Made by a program: the position numbers and the translations under genes. The notes under the pieces are model-generated. The model was not told the origin of the DNA. It saw only the letters and a program-made list of their open reading frames with translations, and did not search any database. This document shows positions 32,010-41,142 of a stretch of 41,194 nt of DNA, one piece after another. The first letter of the stretch is position 1. Each line of letters starts with the position of its first letter. Where the stretch lies: the NCBI GenBank assembly GCA_910579965.1, contig CAJTWF010000028.1, positions 1-41,194 on the forward strand, read 5' to 3'. This DNA is from an uncultured Oscillospiraceae bacterium (GTDB lineage Bacteria; Bacillota; Clostridia; Oscillospirales; Oscillospiraceae).

Positions 32010-33686
32010 ATGCTGCAGCTTCTGCACATTGAGAATATCGCCGTCATTGAGGAGGCGGACATCGCCTTTGACAGCGGGTTCAACGCCCTCACCGGCGAGA
32101 CGGGCGCGGGCAAGAGCATCGTCATTGACGCCATGGGCGCGGTGCTGGGCCAGCGGACCAGCCGGGATCTGATCCGGACCGGGGCCGTCAAGGCATTTGT
32201 CAGCGCCATCTTCACCGGTCTGCCGCCCCTGGAGGCGCTGGAGGAGTGCGGCCTCTCCGACGGGGAGGGGGAGGTGCTGCTCCAGCGGGAGATCTACGCC
32301 GACGGCAAGAACGCCTGCCGGGTGTGCGGCCGGCCGGTGACCGTGGCCCAGCTGCGGCGCATCGGCGGCGCGCTGCTGAACATCCACGGCCAGCACGACG
32401 GCCAGCAGCTGCTGGACGAGGAGCAGCACGGCGCGTATCTGGACAGCTACGGCCGGGTGGGGGACCAGCTGGCGGCCTACCTTGCCCGCTACGAGGCCAT
32501 GGAGGCCACCCGCCGGAAGCTGAAGGCCCTCCAGATGGACGAGGCGGAGAAGGAGCGGCGGATGGACAGCCTCCGCTTTCAGATTGGGGAGCTGGAGCGG
32601 GCGGATCTGAAGCCCGGGGAGGAGGAGGCCCTTCTCCAGCGGCGCAATCTCCTGCGCAACAGCGAAAAATTCATGTCCGCAGTCCAGGGGGCCATGTGGA
32701 GCCTCAGCGGCGGGGACGAGGGGGGCGGCGCGGCGGCCCTGCTGCGGGACGCGGGGAACGCCCTGGCGGGGGCCAAGGGCCTGGACGAGCAGTTCGCCCA
32801 GCTCCACCAGCGGCTGGAGGCGCTGTACTCAGAGTGCTACGACGTGGCGGAGACACTGCGGGATCTGGAGTCCGGCTTTGACTTCAGCCCCCAGGAGCTG
32901 GACGAGCTGGAGGGCCGGGCGGATCTGATCTACCGGCTGAAAAAAAAGTACGGCCCCACAGTGGAGGACATGCTGGACTATCTGGAAAAGTGCCGGCAGG
33001 AGCTGGACCAGATCGCCTTTGCCGCTGACACCGCCGCCCGGCTGGAGAAGGAGCTGGCCAAGGAGCGGGCCCAGGCGGTGAAGGCCGCCGGACAGCTCTC
33101 ACAGGCCCGGAAGGCGGCGGCCCGGGAGCTGGAGGAGCGGATTCAGGACGAGCTGCGGCAGCTGGACATGCCCAAGGTGCGCTTCGCCATCTGCTTTGCG
33201 GAGAAGGAGCCGGATCCCACGGGTATGGATGTGGTGCGTTTTCTCATGTCCGCCAACGTGGGGGAGGAGCTGCGTCCCATCAACAAGGTGGCCTCCGGCG
33301 GCGAGCTGGCCCGGATCATGCTGGCGCTGAAAAACGTGCTGGCGGAGAACGAGCTCATCGGCACCCTGGTCTTTGACGAGGTGGACACCGGGGTCAGCGG
33401 CCGGGCGGCCCAGAAGGTGGCGGCCAAGCTGGCCCAGGTGAGCCGGCGCAAGCAGGTGCTGTGCGTCACCCACCTGCCCCAGCTGGCGGCCATGGCGGAC
33501 ACCCATTTCTCTGTGGAGAAGGGGGAGCGGGACGGCAGAACCTACACCCGGGTGGCCCGTCTGGACCGGGAGCAGCGGAAAATGGAGCTGGCCCGGCTCA
33601 CCGGCGGGGAGAAGATCACCCCCGCCATGCTGGCCGGGGCGGAGGAGCTGATCTCCGGCGCGGAGGAGTACAAGCGGGGATTGTAG
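32010..33686 (+). CDS. recN: DNA repair protein RecN
   Basis: RecN is an SMC-like ATPase that acts at DNA double-strand breaks. The 558-residue protein starts MLQLLHIENIAVIEEADIAF with Walker A GETGAGKS at about residues 29-36. The hinge and coiled-coil region (about 150-350) is rich in Ala, Glu and Arg, and the C-terminal signature and Walker B parts read ASGGELARIMLALK and LVFDEVDTGVSG with CVTHLPQLAA after. Length is normal for the family. It lies 12 bases after argR. Confidence 0.95.
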   Translation: MLQLLHIENIAVIEEADIAFDSGFNALTGETGAGKSIVIDAMGAVLGQRTSRDLIRTGAVKAFVSAIFTGLPPLEALEECGLSDGEGEVLLQREIYADGKNACRVCGRPVTVAQLRRIGGALLNIHGQHDGQQLLDEEQHGAYLDSYGRVGDQLAAYLARYEAMEATRRKLKALQMDEAEKERRMDSLRFQIGELERADLKPGEEEALLQRRNLLRNSEKFMSAVQGAMWSLSGGDEGGGAAALLRDAGNALAGAKGLDEQFAQLHQRLEALYSECYDVAETLRDLESGFDFSPQELDELEGRADLIYRLKKKYGPTVEDMLDYLEKCRQELDQIAFAADTAARLEKELAKERAQAVKAAGQLSQARKAAARELEERIQDELRQLDMPKVRFAICFAEKEPDPTGMDVVRFLMSANVGEELRPINKVASGGELARIMLALKNVLAENELIGTLVFDEVDTGVSGRAAQKVAAKLAQVSRRKQVLCVTHLPQLAAMADTHFSVEKGERDGRTYTRVARLDREQRKMELARLTGGEKITPAMLAGAEELISGAEEYKRGL

Positions 33687-33759
33687 GACGCGCCTTGCTG
33701 AAACGCAGAATTGCGCGGCAGAGCGTGCCCGCAGGGCGTCTGAAGGTTCTTTTTTGGGG

Positions 33760-33785
33760 TACCTTTTTCTTTCAAGAAAAAGGTA
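33760..33785. terminator. 12-bp perfect hairpin after recN
   Basis: A 12-bp stem (33760-33771 and 33774-33785) with a two-base loop lies between recN and the peptidase gene, after the T-run TTCTTTTTT. It may be a terminator of recN or a processing hairpin. Similar T-rich then A-rich gaps precede nadK and the nucleoside phosphorylase gene. Confidence 0.45.
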
Positions 33786-33809
33786 TAGAGAAAAATAAGG
33801 AATGAAAGT

Positions 33810-34754
33810 ATGAAGGATATTCAGGACATCAAGAAATACCTGCTGACGGTCCACCCGGTGCGCAGGACCAGCGGACAGAAGGCGGAGTGCCGCCAGTGGA
33901 TCCTGCGGGAGCTGAAGCGGGCCGGCTGGCGGCCCCGGGAGGAGACCTACGGCAAGCTCAACGGCAGCGTCAACATCGTGGCCGGGGATCCGGACCGGGC
34001 CAACGTCTTCCTCTGCACCCACTACGACACCGCCTCCCGGATGCTGCTGCCGGACTTCGTCTCGCCCACCAATGTGGCAGCCCACGTGGTCTACCATTTT
34101 ACGGCGGCCCTGCTGCTGGCGGCTGCGGCCTTCGCCCTGGCTCTGGCGGTGAGCTTCCCGCTGAACAAGCCGGAGCTGATGCTGCCCCTGTTTCTGATCC
34201 TGGCTGTGGCGGGGCTGTGGCTGGCCGCCTACGGGCCCGCCAACCAGGCCAACGCCAACGGCGGGTCCTCCGGAGTGGTGGCCCTGCTGGCCGCCGCCCG
34301 GGCGATGGGATACGACAAGCGGGTGTGTCTGGTGTTCCTGGACAACAATGAGCGGAATCTGCTGGGGGCCTCGGCCTTCAAGAAGCGGCACATTGACAAG
34401 GCATCGGGGAATCTGTTCATTGACATAGACTGCGTGGGGGACGGGGAGCACCTGCTGCTGCTGCCCTCCAAGCACAGCCGCTGGGACAGCCGGCTGCTGG
34501 AGGCCCTGGAGGAGGCCTTCCCCAAGGGGGGGACCATGGAGCCCCACCTGCGGACAAAGGGTCTCCACTACTACCCCTCCGACAACCGGAAATTCAAGTT
34601 CCACGTGGTGGTGTGCGCCTGCCGCCATCTGGCGGGGCTGGGGTACTACATCCCCCACCTGCGCACCAGGCGGGACACGGCGCTGGACGAGGACAATATC
34701 GCCTATGTGACGGAGGGGCTGGCGCGGTTCCTGCCCCTGTACCTGGAGCAGTAG
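33810..34754 (+). CDS. M28-like membrane metallopeptidase homologue
   Basis: This 314-residue protein with an M28 aminopeptidase-like pattern has CTHYDTAS (first metal His and Asp), then two membrane segments (about residues 92-113 and 117-138). NANGGSSGVVALLAAARAM follows, then CLVFLDNNERNLLGASAF, FIDIDCVGDG and a late His in YYIPHLRTRRDT. In typical M28 enzymes the second block carries a metal-bridging Asp (ANDNGSG type); here that position reads Ala/Asn. The acidic pair after DNN is also reduced to one Glu. Activity is therefore uncertain. AAGGA precedes the ATG. The small gene after it starts within 12 bases. Confidence 0.7.
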   Translation: MKDIQDIKKYLLTVHPVRRTSGQKAECRQWILRELKRAGWRPREETYGKLNGSVNIVAGDPDRANVFLCTHYDTASRMLLPDFVSPTNVAAHVVYHFTAALLLAAAAFALALAVSFPLNKPELMLPLFLILAVAGLWLAAYGPANQANANGGSSGVVALLAAARAMGYDKRVCLVFLDNNERNLLGASAFKKRHIDKASGNLFIDIDCVGDGEHLLLLPSKHSRWDSRLLEALEEAFPKGGTMEPHLRTKGLHYYPSDNRKFKFHVVVCACRHLAGLGYYIPHLRTRRDTALDEDNIAYVTEGLARFLPLYLEQ

Positions 34755-34765
34755 GGAGGCGCGGC

Positions 34766-35104
34766 GTGCATCTGACGGGAAACGATATCGCGGCGTGCGT
34801 GATCGTGGGGATCATCACCCTGCTGATGCTGTTCATGTCCATCCCCCTGCTGCGGGGCAGGGGGGCGTGGCTCATTGCCGGGTTCAACACCATGGACAAA
34901 AAGGAGCGGGAGAAGTACGACGCGGAGGCCCTGTGTCAATTCATGGGCAGATATCTTCTGAGCGTGGCCCTGCTGACGCCGGCCATCGCCATCGGGGGAA
35001 TCCTCAAGCTTAACTGGATCTGTATCGGGTACGCCCTCTATGTGCTCATTTCTGTCATTTTCGTGGTGATCTACTGTAATACCGGCAATCGCTTCAAGAA
35101 ATAA
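34766..35104 (+). CDS. DUF3784 small membrane protein
   Basis: This 112-residue protein has three membrane segments (about residues 8-27, 63-80 and 84-104). The loop LIAGFNTMDKKEREKYD between the first two is the recognisable signature of DUF3784. Function is unknown. The start is GTG with GGGAGG six bases upstream. It follows the M28-like gene by 11 bases and precedes glpK by 18 bases. Confidence 0.83.
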   Translation: MHLTGNDIAACVIVGIITLLMLFMSIPLLRGRGAWLIAGFNTMDKKEREKYDAEALCQFMGRYLLSVALLTPAIAIGGILKLNWICIGYALYVLISVIFVVIYCNTGNRFKK

Positions 35105-35122
35105 GATGGGAGGAACGGGACT

Positions 35123-36604
35123 ATGGCAAAGTACATCATGGCCTTTGACGCAGGCACCACCAGCAACCGCTGCATCCTCTTTGACCGGCAGGGCAATATC
35201 TGCTCCTCGGCCCAGAAGGAGTTCACCCAGATTTTCCCCCGGCCGGGCTGGGTGGAGCACGACGCCCGGGAGATCTGGGCCACCCAGTTAGGGGTGGCGG
35301 CGGAGGCCATGGGCAAGATCGGGGCCACGGCCGCCGACGTGGCCGCCATCGGCATCACCAACCAGCGGGAGACCACCATCGTTTGGGACAGGGCCACCGG
35401 GGAGCCGGTGTGCAACGCCATTGTGTGGCAGTGCCGGCGCACCAGCGCCTACTGCGACACGCTCAAGGAGAGCGCCGAGGACCTGCGCCAGCGGACCGGA
35501 CTGGTGGCGGACGCCTATTTCTCCGGGCCCAAGATCAAGTGGATCCTGGACAACGTGCCAGGGGCCCGGCAGCGGGCGGGGGAGCTCCTCTTCGGCACCG
35601 TGGAGACGTGGCTGATCTGGAAGCTCACCGGGGGGCGGGTCCACGTGACGGACTACTCCAACGCCTCCCGGACCATGCTCTTCAACATCAATACCCTGGA
35701 CTGGGACCAGGAGATTCTGGACCGCATGGAAATCCCACGGTCCATGCTGCCCCAGGCAAGGCCCTCCAGCTGCGTCTACGGCGAGACGGACCCCTCCTTC
35801 TTCGGCGCGCCCATCCCCATTGCCGGGGCGGCGGGGGACCAGCAGGCCGCCCTCTTCGGACAGACCTGCTTCCGGCCGGGGCAGGCAAAAAATACCTATG
35901 GCACGGGCTGCTTCCTGCTGATGAACACCGGGGAGAAGCCGGTGTTCTCCCGCAACGGCCTGGTGACCACCATAGCCTGGGGCCTGGACGGAACGGTCCA
36001 GTACGCCCTGGAGGGGTCCATCTTCGTGGCCGGGGCGGCCATCCAGTGGCTGCGGGACGAGATGCGGCTCATCGACTCGGCTGCGGACAGCGAGTACCAC
36101 GCCGGCAAGGTCAAGGACACCGCCGGCTGCTACGTGGTCCCCGCCTTCACCGGCCTGGGCGCGCCCCACTGGGACCAGTACGCCCGGGGGGCCATTGTGG
36201 GCCTGACCCGGGGGGTGAACAAGGACCACATCATCCGGGCCACCCTGGAGTCCATCGCCTATCAGGTCAGCGACGTGCTGGACGCCATGCGGGCGGACTC
36301 CGGCATCGCCCTCGCCTCCCTGAAGGTGGACGGCGGAGCCAGCGCCAACAACGTGCTCATGCAGATCCAGGCGGACATCCTGCAAACCGCCGTCAACCGC
36401 CCGGTGTGCGTGGAGACCACGGCCCTGGGGGCCGCCTATCTGGCGGGGCTGGCCGTGGGCTTCTGGTCCGGGCTGGAGGACGTGGAGCGCAACTGGGCTG
36501 TGGACCGGACCTTCACCCCCGCCATCGCGCCTGGGGAGCGGGCGGAGAAGCTCAGGGGCTGGCGCAGGGCTGTGGAGCGGTCCTTCCGCTGGGCGGAGGA
36601 GTAG
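35123..36604 (+). CDS. glpK: Glycerol kinase
   Basis: GlpK phosphorylates glycerol to glycerol 3-phosphate. The 493-residue FGGY-family protein has FDAGTTSNRCILFD at the start, GITNQRETTIVWDRATGEP, DYSNASRTMLFNI, AGAAGDQQAALFGQ, NTYGTGCFLLMNTG, and KVDGGASANNVLMQIQAD near the end. These are all standard glycerol kinase blocks. GGGAGGA precedes the ATG. No glycerol facilitator or glpD is in the window. Confidence 0.95.
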   Translation: MAKYIMAFDAGTTSNRCILFDRQGNICSSAQKEFTQIFPRPGWVEHDAREIWATQLGVAAEAMGKIGATAADVAAIGITNQRETTIVWDRATGEPVCNAIVWQCRRTSAYCDTLKESAEDLRQRTGLVADAYFSGPKIKWILDNVPGARQRAGELLFGTVETWLIWKLTGGRVHVTDYSNASRTMLFNINTLDWDQEILDRMEIPRSMLPQARPSSCVYGETDPSFFGAPIPIAGAAGDQQAALFGQTCFRPGQAKNTYGTGCFLLMNTGEKPVFSRNGLVTTIAWGLDGTVQYALEGSIFVAGAAIQWLRDEMRLIDSAADSEYHAGKVKDTAGCYVVPAFTGLGAPHWDQYARGAIVGLTRGVNKDHIIRATLESIAYQVSDVLDAMRADSGIALASLKVDGGASANNVLMQIQADILQTAVNRPVCVETTALGAAYLAGLAVGFWSGLEDVERNWAVDRTFTPAIAPGERAEKLRGWRRAVERSFRWAEE

Positions 36605-36647
36605 AGACCGGCCGGGGGCCATACGATATACTATATATAATAAGGAA

Positions 36648-36675
36648 GGCCCGGCCCCTGCGGGGGAGCCGGGCC
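36648..36675 (+). terminator. GC-rich hairpin between glpK and ppk1
   Basis: GGCCCGGC (36648-36655) pairs with GCCGGGCC (36668-36675), with further C/G pairs inside. It lacks a T run and lies just before the ppk1 ribosome site, so it could end glpK transcription or shape the ppk1 leader. A TATAAT at 36636 has no matching -35 box. Confidence 0.45.
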
Positions 36676-36691
36676 GTGGGGGGAGCGCAGG

Positions 36692-38860
36692 ATGATGACA
36701 AGTCAGGAGCCGGGAACGGACCGGTACAGCTATACCCAGAACCGCGAGCTGAGCTGGCTGCGGTTCAACCGCCGCGTGCTGGAGGAGGCGGGGGACGAGA
36801 CGGTGCCCCTGCTGGAGCGGCTGAAGTTCATCGCCATCTTTACCAGCAACCTGGACGAATTTTTTATGGTCCGGGTGGGGAACCTGTTTGACCTGTCCCT
36901 GGTGTCGCCAGGGGAGATCGACAACAAGACCGGCCTGACCCCATCAGGACAGCTGGAGCAGATCTACAGCGTGATCCCGGGCCTCATTGAGATCAAGAAC
37001 CGCCTGTACGACGACACGGCGGCCCTGCTGCGGCGGGAGGGGATCTGTGATCTCACCATGGACGAGCTGACAGGGGAGGAGCGGAAGTTCGTCTCCACCT
37101 GCTACAAGGCCAAGATCCTCCCCGTGCTCTCGCCCCAGATTGTGGACGCCCACCACCCCTTCCCCCATCTGGTCAACAAGGGCCTGTACGTGGCGGCCCT
37201 GCTGCGGGGGAAGAAGGGGGCCGCGTCCCTGGGCTTTCTGCCGGTGCCGGACCGCCTGCCCGCCTTTCTCACCATGCCCGGGGACCCGGGGCGGTCCATC
37301 CGCATGGAGACGGTGCTCCACCACTACGCGCCCACCCTGTTCGGGGAGTTCAAGGTGGAGAGCGCCTGCGTCCTGTGCGTCACCCGCAGCGCGGATCTGA
37401 GCCTGGACACGGAGCTGCTGGAGGGCGAGGACATCCGCAGCCGCATGAGCAAGCTGCTCAAAAAGCGGGCCAGCCAGTCGGTGGTGCGGCTGGAGCTGTC
37501 CGGGAAGATGAGCGGGGAGTTCATGAAGCTGCTCAAAAGCCGCATTCGGGTGGAGAGCCGCCAGATCTACGTGGACCGGAGCCCCCTGCGGATGAAGTAC
37601 GTCTTTGAGCTCATCCGCACCCTGCCGGCGGAGCGTGCGGCGGCCCTCAGCTTCCCGCCCTACCGCCCCCGCTGGCCCGCGGATCTGGACCCCAAGGACA
37701 GCATCATTGACCAGGTCCGCCGCCGGGACCGGCTGCTGTTCTTCCCCTTCGACGGGGTGGACCCCTTCCTGCGGATGCTGGACGAGGCCGCCGAGCGGCC
37801 GGACGTGCTGGCTATCCGCATCACCATCTACCGTCTGGCCTCCTCCTCCCGGGTGGCCCACATCCTCTGCAAGGCGGCGGAGAACGGCAAGGAGGTGACG
37901 GTGCTCATGGAGCTGCGGGCCCGGTTTGACGAGGCTAACAACATCTCCTGGTCCCGTCTGCTGGAGGAGTCGGGGTGCAAGGTGATCTACGGCGTGGAGG
38001 AGTACAAGTGCCACAGCAAGATCTGCCTCATCACCCTGCGCAGGGGGGACAAACTCAGCTACGTCACCCAGATCGGCACAGGCAACTACAACGAGCACAC
38101 CAACGAGCAGTACACGGACCTGAGCCTCATGACCGCTGACGAGCAGATCGGCCTGGACGGCACGGCCTTTTTCCAGAACATGCTGGTGGGGAACCTGGAG
38201 GGGACCTACCGCCACCTGCTGGTGGCCCCTGCGGGCATCAAGCCACGGCTCCTGGAGCTCATTGACCAGGAGATCGCCAAGGGGCCGGAGGGGCGCATCC
38301 GTATCAAGGCCAACTCCATGACCGAGCGGGAGGTGATGGACAAGCTGGCGGAGGCATCCCAGGCGGGGGTGCAGGTGCAGCTGATCCTCCGGGGCATCTG
38401 CTGTCTCCGGCCGGGCATACCCGCCCGCACGGAGAACATCCACGTCACCAGCATTGTGGGCCGGTTTCTGGAGCACGGGCGGATCTACTGCTTTGGCCGG
38501 GGGAAGAACGCGGTGGTGTACATCGCCTCGGCGGACCTCATGACCCGCAACCTGAACCACCGGGTGGAGATCGCCTGTCCCGTCTATGACCAGCAGGTGC
38601 GGGAGCAGCTGCTGTGGATCCTCCACACCCAGCTGGAGGACAACGTGAAGGCCAGCTCCCTGCTGCCGGACGGGTCCTACTGCCGCAAGGTGAACACCCT
38701 GGCCCCCTGCGACAGCCAGGAGGTCTTTATGAAAACCTCCATCCACCGTCCGGAGCCCCAGGCGGCCCGGCCCGAGGGCCTCCGCCGGCTGCTGGGAGGT
38801 CTGGCGGGACGGCGGAAAAACCAACAGAAAAATGAGAAAAGAGGGGGAGACAGAAAATGA
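36692..38860 (+). CDS. ppk1: Polyphosphate kinase 1
   Basis: Ppk1 makes long-chain polyphosphate from ATP. The 722-residue protein shows NRELSWLRFNRRVLEEA at the N-terminus, FIAIFTSNLDEFFMVRVG, FFPFDGVDPFLRMLDEAA, LRARFDEANNISWSRLLEES, and the phospho-histidine region YKCHSKICLI. The second catalytic His lies in FLEHGRIYCFG, and DLMTRNLNHRVEIACP is near the end. The Lys/Arg-rich tail ends in a stop that overlaps the next ATG. Polyphosphate is linked to stress survival and phosphate storage. Confidence 0.95.
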   Translation: MMTSQEPGTDRYSYTQNRELSWLRFNRRVLEEAGDETVPLLERLKFIAIFTSNLDEFFMVRVGNLFDLSLVSPGEIDNKTGLTPSGQLEQIYSVIPGLIEIKNRLYDDTAALLRREGICDLTMDELTGEERKFVSTCYKAKILPVLSPQIVDAHHPFPHLVNKGLYVAALLRGKKGAASLGFLPVPDRLPAFLTMPGDPGRSIRMETVLHHYAPTLFGEFKVESACVLCVTRSADLSLDTELLEGEDIRSRMSKLLKKRASQSVVRLELSGKMSGEFMKLLKSRIRVESRQIYVDRSPLRMKYVFELIRTLPAERAAALSFPPYRPRWPADLDPKDSIIDQVRRRDRLLFFPFDGVDPFLRMLDEAAERPDVLAIRITIYRLASSSRVAHILCKAAENGKEVTVLMELRARFDEANNISWSRLLEESGCKVIYGVEEYKCHSKICLITLRRGDKLSYVTQIGTGNYNEHTNEQYTDLSLMTADEQIGLDGTAFFQNMLVGNLEGTYRHLLVAPAGIKPRLLELIDQEIAKGPEGRIRIKANSMTEREVMDKLAEASQAGVQVQLILRGICCLRPGIPARTENIHVTSIVGRFLEHGRIYCFGRGKNAVVYIASADLMTRNLNHRVEIACPVYDQQVREQLLWILHTQLEDNVKASSLLPDGSYCRKVNTLAPCDSQEVFMKTSIHRPEPQAARPEGLRRLLGGLAGRRKNQQKNEKRGGDRK

Positions 38861-39600
38861 GCGAGGAGTGCCTGATCTGCGGAGCACGCCTGACCTATCT
38901 GGAGCGGGAGGAGCCCATGACATGCCGGCTGTGCGGCCGCACGGAGAACAGCCGGACCCGGTGCGAGGCGGGCTGCTATGTGTGCAGCGAGTGCCACACC
39001 CAGGGCATGGACCAGATCGTGTCCATCTGTCTGGCGGAGAGGAGCGCAGACCCTCTGGAGATCATGGAGAAGCTGATGAGCCAGCCCTTCTGCCACATGC
39101 ACGGTCCGGAGCACCACGTCATGGTGGGCGCGGCCCTGCTTACCGCCTTCCGCAATGCCGGAGGCGCGGTGGAGCTGGAGAGCGCGCTGGGGGAGATGCT
39201 CAGCCGGGGCAGGGGCGTGCCCGGCGGGGCCTGTGGATTCTGGGGCGCCTGCGGTGCGGGGCTCAGCGCGGGCATGTTCGCGTCCATTGTGTCCGGGTCC
39301 ACGCCCCTGGCCGGGGAGGCCTGGGGCGTCTCCCACCGGATGACCGCCCGGTCCCTGGAGCGGATCGGCGGGATCGGCGGGCCCCGGTGCTGCAAGCGGG
39401 ACTCCTATCTCTCCATCCTGGAGGCCGTCGACTTTGCCCGGGAGACCTGGGGCGTGGAGATGGTCCGGCGGGAGCCGGTGTGCACCCGCTGCGGGCAGAA
39501 CAATCAGTGCATCGGGAAGCGGTGTCCCTTCTCGCCTGCGGGGCGCAGGGCGCAGGGAGAGGCCCCGCTGCTGGACCGGACGGGATCTTTGGGCAAATAG
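38857..39600 (+). CDS. DUF5714 Cys-rich protein
   Basis: This 247-residue protein has cysteine clusters at the N-terminus (CLICG, CRLCG, CEAGCYVCSECH) and at the C-terminus (CTRCGQNNQCIGKRCPF). The central part reads FCHMHGPEHHVMVGAALL then GVPGGACGFWGACGAGLSAG. This is the pattern of DUF5714 proteins, which are often linked to radical SAM or methyltransferase genes. Metal binding is likely given the Cys and His content. It overlaps ppk1 by four bases. The function is unknown. Confidence 0.8.
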   Translation: MSEECLICGARLTYLEREEPMTCRLCGRTENSRTRCEAGCYVCSECHTQGMDQIVSICLAERSADPLEIMEKLMSQPFCHMHGPEHHVMVGAALLTAFRNAGGAVELESALGEMLSRGRGVPGGACGFWGACGAGLSAGMFASIVSGSTPLAGEAWGVSHRMTARSLERIGGIGGPRCCKRDSYLSILEAVDFARETWGVEMVRREPVCTRCGQNNQCIGKRCPFSPAGRRAQGEAPLLDRTGSLGK

Positions 39601-39626
39601 ATTTCCGGGAAGAAGGGCGGAGACGC

Positions 39627-39655
39627 TTGTAATCGGTGGGAAAATCTGCTATACT
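39627..39655 (+). promoter_or_regulatory. Promoter before the M50 protease gene
   Basis: TTGTAA (39627-39632) and TATACT (39650-39655) have a 17-base spacer. The start of the protease gene lies about 39 bases further on, so this unit probably drives the protease and scpA. Confidence 0.8.
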
Positions 39656-39693
39656 AACAAAAAATGCGCAAAGCTGGCCGCGAGGAGACGTTC

Positions 39694-40356
39694 ATGCAGG
39701 GATATCTACAGACCATATGGGAGCAGTTTGACTGGCAGGGTTTGCTCTCCGCTCTCCAGCGGGTGCTGGGGGTGCTGCTGTGCCTGACCGTCCATGAGAC
39801 ATGCCATGGTCTGGCGGCCTATGCCCTGGGGGACCCCACGGCCAAGCGGATGCGCCGGCTGAGTCTCAACCCCCTCCACCACATCGACTGGCTGGGGCTG
39901 GCCTCCATGCTTCTGTGCGGCTTCGGCTGGGCCAAGCCGGTGCCCGTGGATATGCGCTATTTCAAGCATCCCAGGGCCGGCATGGCTGTCACCGCCCTGG
40001 CTGGGCCGGCGTCCAATTTCCTGCTGGCCCTGGGGGCGCTGTTTCTGGCGTCGCTGATCTTCCGCATGGCCGCCGTGGGGCCGGTGCTGGCGTGGCTGTT
40101 CTACTTCCTGCTGTCCACGGCCATGCTGAGCGTGGGCCTGGGGCTGTTCAACCTGATCCCTATTCCGCCCCTGGACGGGTCCAAGGTGCTCTTCGCCCTG
40201 CTGCCGGACCGGGCCTACTACGTCCTCATGCGCTATGAGCGGTACGGGATGCTGCTGCTGATGGCGCTGATCTGGCTGGATCTGGGGGGGAGCTTTCTCT
40301 CCAACGCCATTGCTGCGGTCTTTCAGTGGATGGTGGGACTATTTTTTGCGCATTGA
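39694..40356 (+). CDS. Site-2 protease family (M50) membrane metalloprotease
   Basis: This 220-residue protein has the zinc motif HETCH in the first membrane segment (VLLCLTVHETCHGLAAYALG), LNPLHHIDWLG, and a later membrane segment with NLIPIPPLDGSKVL, where Asp is the third zinc ligand. It is a compact member of the M50B family that cuts membrane-embedded substrates; the substrate is unknown. GAGGAG lies six bases before the ATG at 39694, so the in-frame ATG at 39664 is less likely. It is commonly next to scpA in Clostridia, as here. Confidence 0.9.
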   Translation: MQGYLQTIWEQFDWQGLLSALQRVLGVLLCLTVHETCHGLAAYALGDPTAKRMRRLSLNPLHHIDWLGLASMLLCGFGWAKPVPVDMRYFKHPRAGMAVTALAGPASNFLLALGALFLASLIFRMAAVGPVLAWLFYFLLSTAMLSVGLGLFNLIPIPPLDGSKVLFALLPDRAYYVLMRYERYGMLLLMALIWLDLGGSFLSNAIAAVFQWMVGLFFAH

Positions 40357-40365
40357 GGTGACCGG

Positions 40366-41142
40366 ATGGACGCGCCTGTCTATAAATTGGAGCACGTGGT
40401 GCACAGCAGGGAGGGCATGGAGGACTTCGAGGGTCCTCTGGATCTGATCCTCTACCTGCTGGGCAAGAACAGGATTGAGATACAGGATATCCCCATTGCC
40501 CTCATTCTGGAGCAGTATCTGGCCTACCTGGAGCTGCGCCAGCAGATGGATCTGGAGGTGGCCAGCGAGTTTATCACCATGGCCGCCCAGCTGATGTTCA
40601 TCAAGACCAGGATGCTCCTGTCCCTGGAGGACGAGGAGGCCCAGAACGAGATGGAGGAGCTGATCCGGTCCCTGGAGGAGCGGCGCAGCACCGAGAACTA
40701 CGCCAGAATCAAGCACGTCTCCGCCATCCTGGGCCCCATGGGGGAGTTTGGCCGGGACATCCTGTGCCGCGGGCCGGAGCCCATGGAGCAGGGGAGGCTC
40801 TACGAGTACAGCCACAGGCCGTCGGATCTCCTGGAGGCCCTGGGGGAGATTGCGAGCCGGGAGGAGCGGCGGCTCCCGCCCCCTCTGAGCAACTTTGACG
40901 AGATCGTCCGCCAGGAGCCCTACCCTGTGGCGGGCAAGGCGGCGGAGATCATGGACCGGCTGCGCCGTGGCATCACCAGCTTCCGCCTCCTCTTCCGGGG
41001 CAGCCGCAGCCGCAGCGAGGTGGTAGCCACCTTCCTGGCGGTGCTGGAGCTGTGCAGGGCCCGCATGATCCATCTGGCCGGCGGCGAGAGCGAGTGTACC
41101 GTCACCCCCACCGGGGAGACGGCGGACGCGCTGCCTCTGTGA
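40366..41142 (+). CDS. scpA: Segregation and condensation protein A (ScpA)
   Basis: ScpA is the kleisin subunit that links SMC heads in the bacterial condensin and works with ScpB. The 258-residue protein shows FEGPLDLILYLLGKNRIEIQ, DIPIALILEQYLAYLELRQQ, LEVASEFITMAAQLMFIKTR and LLSLEDEE at the N-terminal half, then Pro/Arg-rich linker parts, and VVATFLAVLELCRARMI at the C-terminus. These are all kleisin blocks. It starts nine bases after the protease gene. The stop codon TGA is followed at once by a repeat copy. The scpB gene would lie outside the window. Confidence 0.93.
   Translation: MDAPVYKLEHVVHSREGMEDFEGPLDLILYLLGKNRIEIQDIPIALILEQYLAYLELRQQMDLEVASEFITMAAQLMFIKTRMLLSLEDEEAQNEMEELIRSLEERRSTENYARIKHVSAILGPMGEFGRDILCRGPEPMEQGRLYEYSHRPSDLLEALGEIASREERRLPPPLSNFDEIVRQEPYPVAGKAAEIMDRLRRGITSFRLLFRGSRSRSEVVATFLAVLELCRARMIHLAGGESECTVTPTGETADALPL

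Noticed and set aside
36636..36641. TATAAT before ppk1 as a promoter
   Set aside because: No -35 box lies at the right distance, so it was not listed as a promoter.
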